Below, piece by piece: positions 1 to 5,622 of a stretch of 15,739 nt of DNA. Position 1 is the first letter of the stretch, and each line of letters opens with the position of its first letter. This stretch comes from Candidatus Bathyarchaeota archaeon B63. Lineage in GTDB: Archaea > Thermoproteota > Bathyarchaeia > Bathyarchaeales > DTEX01. The translations under genes were made by a program, and so were the position numbers. The DNA is taken from the NCBI GenBank assembly GCA_001593845.1, contig LUCF01000001.1, positions 1 through 15,739 on the forward strand, written 5' to 3'. Below the pieces are notes generated by a model. It ran no database searches. It had not been told where the DNA came from and saw only the letters and a program-made list of their open reading frames with translations.

Positions 1-65
1 CATCCGGTCTCAAAGTTGAGAATCAGCGATTGATAAGAGGCATGCTCTGTCCTTTTCAGAGTCAT
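1..65 (-). CDS. Possible partial ORF at left edge, unrecognised
   Basis: A minus-strand frame stays open from position 146 to the window edge. Its only conventional start is the ATG at 65-63, which has no clear Shine-Dalgarno sequence. The translation is mixed and charged (for example LFDADEKPIANEITRKM in the part before the ATG, then MTLKRTEHASYQSLILNF) and reads more like protein than random DNA, but I do not recognise a family. If real, it is divergent from the DtxR-type gene and would share its promoter region and the dyad at 135-151. It may equally be the 5' remnant of a decayed gene, since the protein-like part extends upstream of any usable start codon. Confidence 0.22.
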   Translation of the reverse strand, partial: MTLKRTEHASYQSLILNFETG

Positions 66-134
66 CTTTCTTGTTATTTCATTGGCTATTGGTTTTTCGT
101 CGGCGTCAAATAGATAATTTTGGAGCGAAAAATT

Positions 135-151
135 TTTAGGATAAACCTAAA
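135..151. promoter_or_regulatory. DtxR-like operator dyad
   Basis: TTTAGG and CCTAAA form perfect 6-bp inverted arms around a 5-bp ATAAA spacer. The arms closely resemble the TTAGG...CCTAA half-sites known for DtxR/IdeR-family operators. The dyad ends 21 bp before the TTG start of the DtxR-type gene, where it would block a transcript start, so autoregulation of the regulator-exporter pair is the natural reading. That role is inferred from position and sequence only. Confidence 0.6.
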
Positions 152-172
152 TTTTTCTATAAGTGATTCGCG

Positions 173-628
173 TTGAGCGGAAAGTTAAGAATAACCGTGA
201 ATGAGGCCAAGTATCTAAAGTTAATTTATAGACAACAATATGAAAAGTTGTGCAAGGTTAAGACGACGCTTCTAGCGAGGTCTGTCGGGGTTCGACCAGC
301 TACCGTGACTGAAATGCTTCAAAGGCTAGCTGAGAAGGGCTTAGTTAAGTACACGCGTTATCATGGAGTTAAACTAACAGAAAAAGGTGTTAATGAAGCC
401 CGAAAATTGCTGAGAAAGCATAGGCTTTTAGAGGTTCTGTTCGTGAGGTTCCTTGACTATAATGTTCAGAAGGCTTGTGTTGAGGCTTCGAAACTGGACT
501 ATTATGCCTCGGAAAACCTCGTTAACACCATCTGCCGAACCTATGGACACCCAAAGAATTGCCCGTGCAATAAAGCCGTTTTCTGTGATGAAAGATGCAG
601 AGGAGAAGCTAAGGAGGAGAGAACCTAA
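173..628 (+). CDS. DtxR/MntR-family metal-dependent transcriptional regulator, atypical ligands
   Basis: Cytoplasmic DNA-binding regulator that in this family senses Fe(II) or Mn(II). Residues about 8-70 form the winged helix (helix-turn-helix VRPATVTEMLQRLAEKGLV, then wing YTRYHGVKLTEKG). Residues 76-125 form the dimerisation/metal region, with H83 and E87 of the RKHRLLE motif conserved. Other usual ligands are replaced: the H-x-E-A-C-x-x-E-H motif of DtxR reads C102-V-E-A-S-K-L-D-Y, and the N-terminal Met/Asp ligand position is Lys14. The C-terminus carries C130, C132, C138 and C142 instead of an SH3-like domain, so the protein is short and MntR-sized. The TTG start at 173 lacks a good Shine-Dalgarno; GTG at 197 is an alternative start (143 residues). 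It abuts the permease gene and follows a DtxR-like dyad, suggesting autoregulated metal-efflux control. The family is secure; the metal sensed is unknown. Confidence 0.88.
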   Translation: MSGKLRITVNEAKYLKLIYRQQYEKLCKVKTTLLARSVGVRPATVTEMLQRLAEKGLVKYTRYHGVKLTEKGVNEARKLLRKHRLLEVLFVRFLDYNVQKACVEASKLDYYASENLVNTICRTYGHPKNCPCNKAVFCDERCRGEAKEERT

Positions 629-1468
629 ATGTGGGATGAAATGTTAACGGCGCTCTCAGAAACTATGAAAATCATCTTAATAGTTGCGGCTTTGATGATC
701 TTGATTGAATATTTGGAGCTAAAATTCAAGGATAAGATTCAAGAGAAGATCACTGAAAGACCCTTAAACCAGTATGTGATCGCCTCTCTTTTGGGAGCCA
801 TACCAGGCTGTATAGACGCCTTTTTCATAATCTCCCTCTATACTCATGGCTTGGTGAGTTTCGGTGCTCTGACCGCGGTGATGCTATCAACCGCTGGGGA
901 CGAAGCCTTTATCATGCTGGCCATGATTCCAGAAACAGCCCTATTAATCTTCGCCGTCTCAGTAATAGTTGGGATGCTCGGCGGCCTTCTTGCAGACAAA
1001 ATCGTTAAACTCGTTGGAATACGGACTTGTCAGCCATGTGAGATAGAGATACACGATGAGAAGCTTGACCTTAGACATTTTTTGAAGGATCACATTTACG
1101 CTCACATACTAAAGAAGCACTTACCAAAACTGTTTTTATGGATCTTTCTCACGCTCTTAATAATCGATTTTCTGATGAAACACTTTGACCTAGAGTCTAT
1201 TATGTCGGGTTTACCGTTACTTTCATTGATCGTGTTCGCCGCTTTGGTTGGCCTAATACCCGAGTCGGGACCTCACCTCTTTTTCGTCCTTCTCTACTCA
1301 GAGGGATTAGTTCCCTTCTCCGTCTTGCTCGTTAACACAATATCCCAAGACGGGCATGGCTTGCTGCCGCTGCTCTCCTATTCAGTTAAAGACACCATTT
1401 ATGTCCAAATCTTTACGACTATGTTTGCTTTGGCTGTAGGAATATTCCTATTTCTAATCGGGATCTAA
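629..1468 (+). CDS. Putative 10-TM heavy-metal exporter-type permease (ArsP_2-like / putative manganese transporter)
   Basis: Integral membrane protein of 279 residues. Hydrophobic segments lie at about 12-30, 48-70, 75-95, 100-127, 158-182, 192-215, 218-245 and 255-279. Family signatures are two inverted-repeat-like blocks: LGAIPGCIDAFFIISLYTHG with a following STAGDEAF, and GLIPESGPHLFFVLLYSEG with a following NTISQDGHG. The central cytoplasmic loop is His- and Cys-containing (CQPC at 134-137, then many His up to 164) and could bind metal. This matches the family annotated variously as arsenic efflux protein, 10-TM heavy-metal exporter or putative manganese transporter; the substrate is not proven. 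Its ATG follows the regulator's TAA with no gap, and a strong AAGGAGGAGA lies 9 bases upstream inside the regulator gene, so the two are co-transcribed and translationally coupled. Control by the adjacent DtxR-type protein is likely. Confidence 0.75.
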   Translation: MWDEMLTALSETMKIILIVAALMILIEYLELKFKDKIQEKITERPLNQYVIASLLGAIPGCIDAFFIISLYTHGLVSFGALTAVMLSTAGDEAFIMLAMIPETALLIFAVSVIVGMLGGLLADKIVKLVGIRTCQPCEIEIHDEKLDLRHFLKDHIYAHILKKHLPKLFLWIFLTLLIIDFLMKHFDLESIMSGLPLLSLIVFAALVGLIPESGPHLFFVLLYSEGLVPFSVLLVNTISQDGHGLLPLLSYSVKDTIYVQIFTTMFALAVGIFLFLIGI

Positions 1469-1961
1469 AAGTGTTAAAACAATTAAGATTAGCCATTAAT
1501 TTTGACTTTAGAGTTGAAATTCTTTCTTTGTTGTTAGGGCTGTTGGTTAGGTCGGAAACAAAGGGAGCGATGCATAAAGGTCTTTCAAAATAGACCTCGG
1601 ATAATTCATCCTTATAGGTTACAGTCTAGGATCACCATAGATAAACACATAGCAGCATAATCCTGATCCACCTCGGGATCTAGACCGCCACACCAACCGA
1701 AAACAACCGGAAGCCCTTAAACATGCCTATCATGACTATTGCGAGAACCCGCAGAAACTCCCACAAGCATCCCAGAGCTCAACACGCACGGAAAATCATC
1801 AAAAGCTCATTATAGAACCCCAAGTATACGCTCTCCGCAGCCTAGAGGCTTAAAAATTAAAGAACATTTTTCGGAACTACTGTTTAAGGAGTAATATTTT
1901 TATAAAAAATAGTGTTATCAATCATTGGCTAAAACAAACAGGGTACGGTTAATTCTCCCCA
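1469..1961. other. Gene-free stretch with possible minus-strand gene remnant
   Basis: No intact gene is visible. A minus-strand frame between about 1806 and 1612 is open except for one TAA at 1719-1717 and has protein-like pieces (LPVVFGWCGGLDPEVDQDY and a Cys-containing continuation), but it has no credible start and matches no family I recognise. An opposing plus-strand frame (about 1651-1851) is also open but without a start codon. I see no tRNA, no strong hairpin terminator and no repeat array. The final 70 bases hold the promoter of the ABC transporter operon. Confidence 0.4.
1891..1910 (+). promoter_or_regulatory. Promoter of the metal ABC transporter operon with GTAATATT motif
   Basis: TTTTTATAAAA at 1897-1907 is a good archaeal TATA box; it would place the transcript start near 1925-1930, about 35 bases before the first candidate start codon. 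GTAATATT at 1891-1898 overlaps the upstream edge of the TATA box, where a bound protein would exclude TBP/TFB. Nearly the same octamer occurs in the promoters at 3591, 3612 and 4994. Confidence 0.5.
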
Positions 1962-2717
1962 ATGGTGAAGTATGGAATGCATAATAAGATGGTGGAGCTG
2001 TATAATGTCGATACTATATATGAGGGGGAGGCTCTCCCAGCCATAAAGGATATAAATTTAGAGGTAAGCCGAGGAGAGTTCGTGACGGTTATTGGACCGA
2101 ATGGATCTGGAAAGACCACGCTCCTAGAGACCGTCAATGGTCTCCAAAAGGTAACCCGTGGGAAGGTTATAGTTATGGGTCAAGATATGAGCCATAACTC
2201 CTTAAAGGTTAGGAAGGAGATAGGTTACGTTCCCCAAGACTTCATATCTGACCCTTCTGTCCCCTTCATTGTTAGGGATGTTGTCTTGATGGGGAGGTAT
2301 GGGAAGATAGGTGTAATGAGGAGACCCAATGAGGAGGATATCAAGATCGCAGAGGAGGCGATGCGTATCATCGGGATAGAAGAGTTCGCGGATAGGCCGA
2401 TAGGGAAACTCTCGGGTGGTGAACAGCAGAAGGTGATGATCGCCAGGGCTATAGCCCAGGAGCCTAAATTATTACTTCTAGATGAACCCTTCAGTAATTT
2501 AGATATCGACTCGAAGAGGAGGATATCTGATATACTCTGCAGGCTTCATGACGAGAACGGTTTAACAACCCTTATGGTCACCCATGACTTATTATCCATC
2601 CCTAAACGATGTGAACGCGTCATAGTTATGAGCCGTGGAAGGATAATCGCTGAGGGAGAACCAGCAGACACCATCCGCAAGATAGAAGACCTCAATGTAA
2701 TGGGTTGGAGCCTATGA
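1962..2717 (+). CDS. znuC: Metal ABC transporter ATP-binding protein (ZnuC/TroB type)
   Basis: ATPase subunit of a Mn/Zn/Fe-type (Znu/Tro) importer, acting at the cytoplasmic face of the membrane. All motifs are present: Walker A GPNGSGKT at 45-52, Q-loop Q92 in YVPQD, signature LSGGEQQ at 150-156, Walker B LLLLDEP ending at P176, D-loop SNLD, and switch His208 in VTHD. Length of 251 residues fits the family. The start is uncertain: ATG 1962 has no Shine-Dalgarno; ATG 1977 has GGTGA eight bases upstream; ATG 1989 gives the most typical family N-terminus (MVELYNVDTIY). The gene ends within the permease gene (ATGA overlap at 2714-2717), a coupled operon. Metal specificity cannot be read from the ATPase; the nearby NikR gene raises the possibility of nickel rather than zinc. 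Confidence 0.9.
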   Translation: MVKYGMHNKMVELYNVDTIYEGEALPAIKDINLEVSRGEFVTVIGPNGSGKTTLLETVNGLQKVTRGKVIVMGQDMSHNSLKVRKEIGYVPQDFISDPSVPFIVRDVVLMGRYGKIGVMRRPNEEDIKIAEEAMRIIGIEEFADRPIGKLSGGEQQKVMIARAIAQEPKLLLLDEPFSNLDIDSKRRISDILCRLHDENGLTTLMVTHDLLSIPKRCERVIVMSRGRIIAEGEPADTIRKIEDLNVMGWSL

Positions 2718-3526
2718 TACCGCTTCCATTCCAGATAATCTTAACAGCCATAGTAGCCTCGATATTGGCTGGCATAACATGCTCGGTGGTAGGGGTCTTC
2801 GTGGTCCAGATGAAACTCTCATCCATAGGCTTCTGCATGTCCCATGCAGCCTTCGCTGGTGCAGCCTTAGGACTCCTACTCTCAACAGATCCCCTTCTCA
2901 CAGCGTTGGTCTTCTCGTCAATTGTAGCCTTGGTCTTGGGTCCCCTATCCGAGAGGGCTAAGCTCTCACCTGAGATCATAATCGGGATCATGTTCTCCTT
3001 GACCATCGGGTTGGGGTTCATCTTCCTGAACCTTTCCCCCGGTGTGGCTGCAACTCAGCAGGCGTTAGGGATACTCTGGGGCAGTATCTTCTCAGTGACC
3101 TTTGACGATCTGCTTCTTTTGGGTCTATTAACATTCTTCATCATATTTCTCTTGACGGTCTTCTTCAAGGAGCTCCAATCCCTCATGTTCAATAGGAAGC
3201 TGGCTGAGGCTTCTGGGATAAATACGAGCCTCTTCTACTTCTTGATACTCTTCCTCATCGGCGTCACCGTTGCGTTCTCACTGAAGCTTGTTGGGGGGTT
3301 ATTGGTCTTCGCTTTGATAGTTAACCCAGCCTCCTCAGCCCTCCAATTCCTTTACGACCTCAGGAAGGTTATGTTAGTCTCACCCTTCATCGGAGCCCTA
3401 ACCTGCCTCGTGGGTTTCCTCCTCTCCTTGCTCCTCAACTTCCCCATAGGCTCCTCGATAATAATAGTTTCATCCTTTACTTTCTGTCTCTCTGTGCTTC
3501 TCTCCCCGAAGAGGAGGAGGGGTTAA
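2714..3526 (+). CDS. znuB: Metal ABC transporter permease (ABC-3 family, ZnuB/TroC type)
   Basis: Membrane channel subunit of the same importer, with about eight hydrophobic helices. Family signatures are visible: SHAAFAGAALGLLL near the N-terminus, the cytoplasmic coupling region around FNRKLAEASGI (contact with the ATPase), and the LKLVGGLLVFALIVNPASSA helix characteristic of ABC-3 permeases. About 270 residues, normal for the family. I chose ATG 2714, which overlaps the ATPase stop as ATGA and has GGAG at 2707-2710; a TTG at 2705 is an alternative in-frame start that adds three residues. The C-terminus is a short basic tail (KRRRG). After the stop there is a 107-bp gap with a fresh promoter before the binding-protein gene, so the three subunits are probably made from two transcripts. 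Confidence 0.9.
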   Translation: MIPLPFQIILTAIVASILAGITCSVVGVFVVQMKLSSIGFCMSHAAFAGAALGLLLSTDPLLTALVFSSIVALVLGPLSERAKLSPEIIIGIMFSLTIGLGFIFLNLSPGVAATQQALGILWGSIFSVTFDDLLLLGLLTFFIIFLLTVFFKELQSLMFNRKLAEASGINTSLFYFLILFLIGVTVAFSLKLVGGLLVFALIVNPASSALQFLYDLRKVMLVSPFIGALTCLVGFLLSLLLNFPIGSSIIIVSSFTFCLSVLLSPKRRRG

Positions 3527-3582
3527 GGGATCAACAGCAATTGAGAGCCCTAAAGGTGATAATCTCTCTTATGGATGGAAAG

Positions 3583-3630
3583 TTTTAAAAGTAATACTAA
3601 TTAAATGTTTTGTAATACTGATGAGGTGAG
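3583..3630 (+). promoter_or_regulatory. Binding-protein gene promoter with paired GTAATACT repeats and strong RBS
   Basis: TTTTAAAA at 3583-3590 is TATA-like and predicts a transcript start near 3612. The octamer GTAATACT occurs twice as a direct repeat, at 3591-3598 and 3612-3619, exactly 21 bp apart (two helical turns), one copy abutting the TATA box and the other on the predicted start. This is the layout of a repressor operator. GAGGTGA at 3623-3629 is a strong Shine-Dalgarno four bases before the ATG. Confidence 0.5.
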
Positions 3631-3633
3631 CAC

Positions 3634-4605
3634 ATGAAGAATAAGACGGTCATGATGATCTCATTCCTGATAGCGTTAAGCCTGGCAACCTCAGCCGTAG
3701 AGGCCAGCAGCACTGAAGAGAAGCCAATAATCGTCTGTACAACAACTATACTTGCATCCTTCGTAGAGCAGATCGGAGGTGAATATGTGGATGTAATCCC
3801 GATAATTCCGTCAGGTGTATGCCCAGCCCATTACGATATAAGACCGGGAGACGTCTACGCTGTTAGCAAGGCTTCACTCGTCATCTACCACGGGTTTGAA
3901 CCGTGGTTCGAGGGACTCATAGCGGCTTCTGGAAACGTAAATGTCACACGTATCAAGATTGGTGGACCATGGCATCCCTATACAGCAGCATTAACCTACG
4001 TCAGGAGGATAAGGGATGCCTTAGTAGAGGCGTTACCTGAATACTCCAACTACTTCAATGAGAACGCCTATAGGGTCTCCCTGGAGATAAATGCCACAGC
4101 CGAGGAGATAATGGAGAACGCTACAACAATCGGGGTTAGTGAGGTTAAGGTTGTCTGCATGCTCTGGCAGAAGGGTTTCGTTGAGTGGTTAGGGTTCAAT
4201 GTAATCGCTGCATATAAACCTCCAGAGAAGATGAGCCTAAGTGAGATCTTAGAGTTGACCAGTAAAGCCGAGGAGGAGGGAGCTGTCCTAGTGATAGATA
4301 ACCTACCGAGTGGGTATAAGTTCGGAGCCAAGTTGGCTGCGGATATAGGTGCACAACACGTGATACTCACAAACTTTCCAGGAGCCATACCAGGAACCGA
4401 GACTTATGCGAAGATGATTGAGTATAATGCTAGGCAGCTCTTCGAGGCTGTGAGGAGGTATCGATTGATGCAGGGTAGGATAAGGGAACTAACCGACACA
4501 CTTAACACCGTAAATATGTACATGAAAGCCTTTATGGTCACAACTGTGATCTTCCTAGCGACAACCATTCTAGAGGCTCTCATCCTCTACAAGAGGAGAG
4601 AATAA
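3634..4605 (+). CDS. znuA: Metal ABC transporter substrate-binding protein (ZnuA/TroA family), membrane-anchored
   Basis: Extracytoplasmic metal-binding lipid-free receptor of the importer. Residues 1-25 are a signal peptide (MKNK, hydrophobic core, AVEASS). The mature part has the two-lobed SBP_bac_9 layout: PAHYDIRPGD at 64-73 with the first ligand His66, WHPYTAAL with second ligand His114, and the linker helix region 145-165. The third ligand, a His in ZnuA proteins, aligns with Cys175 (VVCMLWQKGF), and the usual acidic fourth ligand region reads TNFPGAIPG with Asn247; Cys63 lies three residues from His66. There is no long His-rich loop between ligands one and two. Residues 298-318 are a C-terminal transmembrane helix followed by KRRE, an archaeal-style anchor. 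The ligand set suggests a specificity other than ordinary zinc; nickel is attractive because nikR follows, but this is inference. Confidence 0.87.
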   Translation: MKNKTVMMISFLIALSLATSAVEASSTEEKPIIVCTTTILASFVEQIGGEYVDVIPIIPSGVCPAHYDIRPGDVYAVSKASLVIYHGFEPWFEGLIAASGNVNVTRIKIGGPWHPYTAALTYVRRIRDALVEALPEYSNYFNENAYRVSLEINATAEEIMENATTIGVSEVKVVCMLWQKGFVEWLGFNVIAAYKPPEKMSLSEILELTSKAEEEGAVLVIDNLPSGYKFGAKLAADIGAQHVILTNFPGAIPGTETYAKMIEYNARQLFEAVRRYRLMQGRIRELTDTLNTVNMYMKAFMVTTVIFLATTILEALILYKRRE

Positions 4606-4634
4606 AGAAACATTATTCAATTGGGTTAATTGGG

Positions 4635-4946
4635 ATGGGAGGTAGCGACCTCAAAGAAGCTGGATAGAGGACCCTGTTAGGTTTCACGGGCATCTAGGCC
4701 TCTTCTTAATCATAGGTTTGAAGGCAGATTACTCGCCAACAGTATCCTAGGGAAGGACTAATTCAAGACCCGGGCCATAATCGAAACCGAACCTAACCCG
4801 CCTACTATTCTTCATTGATGATATCCAATTTACAACAGACTGTACGATGAGTAAAGGTAACACAACACCCAATGAGGCTCGGGTACAGCGCCTTGAGTGG
4901 TGAACTCGTCGAGGATTCCCTTGGCTCCATCCTTACCCGCATCTAA
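4635..4946 (+). pseudogene. Decayed FmdE-family (formylmethanofuran dehydrogenase subunit E-like) gene
   Basis: A whole FmdE-like protein can be followed through changing frames. It opens at ATG 4635 (MGGSDLKEAG, stop), shifts to a frame from about 4667 (EDPVRFHGHLGLFLIIGLKA, the family's FHGHLGP-x-L-x-x-G-x-K/R motif), shifts again at about 4732 (LANSILGKD, stop TAA 4759-4761, then FKTRAIIETEPNPP), shifts at about 4811 (FIDDIQFTTDCTMSKGN, the family's C-F-I-D-G-x-Q-x-x-T-G-x-T-x-G-K-G-N block with both Gly changed), and ends at about 4893-4946 (SGELVEDSLGSILTRI, stop). At least four frame changes and an internal stop rule out function. FmdE-like proteins are metal-binding; lying between a metal importer and nikR, the intact ancestor may have served the same pathway. 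Confidence 0.82.
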
Positions 4947-4973
4947 GAAACGAATGCTTAAAAAGTCTAAATA

Positions 4974-5010
4974 GATTAAAGCTTTACTATCTCGTAATAT
5001 TAACTTATTA
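4974..5010 (+). promoter_or_regulatory. nikR promoter with GTAATATT motif and TAATA/TATTA dyad
   Basis: AT-rich TATA-like elements lie at about 4956-4965 (GCTTAAAAAG) and 4974-4982 (GATTAAAGC). GTAATATT at 4994-5001 is the motif seen before the ABC transporter genes. Here it also forms an inverted repeat, TAATA at 4995-4999 and TATTA at 5006-5010, spaced by 6 bp, across the expected transcript start. This suggests autoregulation by NikR, by inference. Confidence 0.42.
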
Positions 5011-5021
5011 GGGGATTCAGG

Positions 5022-5429
5022 ATGACTAAAAGGGGAGTTGCAAGAATTAGTGTCTCAGTATCCCCTGAGCTACTTAAAGAGTTTGATGCTACAGTTAAGC
5101 GTATGGGCTTTGACAGGTCGAAGGCTGTTCAAGCTGCTATGCGTAACTTCTTAACCGATTTTAGGCTCCAAGAGGGGAGGGGTACTGTGGCAGGCGCTTT
5201 GGTTATGGTCTACGACCACAAAGTTAAAGGTTTGGAGGAAACCCTGACAGACCTTCAACATCGTTTTGAATCCGTGATCAGTTCCACAATGCACATTCAT
5301 CTCAGTAAACATAACTGCCTCGAAATAGTCGCGGTTAGGGGCGAGGTCAAAGAGATTCAGGCCCTGGCCCAGAAACTCATGACAGAAAGAGGGGTCAAAC
5401 AACTCAAACAAGTAATAGTTATGCCGTAA
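5022..5429 (+). CDS. nikR: Nickel-responsive regulator NikR
   Basis: Tetrameric ribbon-helix-helix transcription factor that binds Ni(II) and represses nickel-uptake genes. Residues 5-48 form the RHH domain (RISVSVSPELLKEFD, then the helices to NFLTDF). Residues 55-135 form the ACT-like metal domain. All four nickel ligands of the E. coli protein (H76, H87, H89, C95) align here: H80 in LQH, H91 and H93 in MHIHLSKHNC, and C99. Length of 135 residues is typical. ATG 5022 is preceded by AGGGG at 5010-5014. It is the last plus-strand gene of the metal region and is convergent with guaA. Its probable targets are its own promoter and the Znu/Tro-type importer upstream, which share an octamer motif. 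Identity is firm; the regulon is inferred. Confidence 0.93.
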   Translation: MTKRGVARISVSVSPELLKEFDATVKRMGFDRSKAVQAAMRNFLTDFRLQEGRGTVAGALVMVYDHKVKGLEETLTDLQHRFESVISSTMHIHLSKHNCLEIVAVRGEVKEIQALAQKLMTERGVKQLKQVIVMP

Positions 5430-5622
5430 CATCGCACGCTAGTAGGCTGGCGTCAACAACCTTAAAGCTATTCCTCTCGCGAGCACGAACCGTTGATATC
5501 AGCATTCTTCTTCAGGAAATACTAATAAACTATCTTCCGCTTAACGAATCTTTAACGATTTGCCGACTACTTGTCAAATATTCATCACGATTTGCAGATT
5601 CTCCCTCAGGATTCAGCTCTGC

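Noticed and set aside
453..647. Open frame inside the DtxR-type regulator gene
   Set aside because: It lies wholly in another frame of a well-supported family gene and its translation has no family features.
1651..1851. Plus-strand frame in the 490-bp gap, with a Gln/His/Asn-rich translation
   Set aside because: It has no start codon and no ribosome site, and its composition is unlike the neighbouring genes.
4068..4388. 106-codon minus-strand open frame
   Set aside because: Antisense to the binding-protein gene, whose conserved motifs cross the region; the antisense translation is Ser/Ile/Leu-rich with no motif.
4606..5021. A tRNA or small RNA in the gap before nikR
   Set aside because: No T-loop consensus or cloverleaf was found; the conserved signal here is the FmdE pseudogene.
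5430..5622. ACGATTTGC repeated twice in the gap between nikR and guaA
   Set aside because: Two short copies in an AT-rich spacer between convergent genes, no other structure; probably chance.
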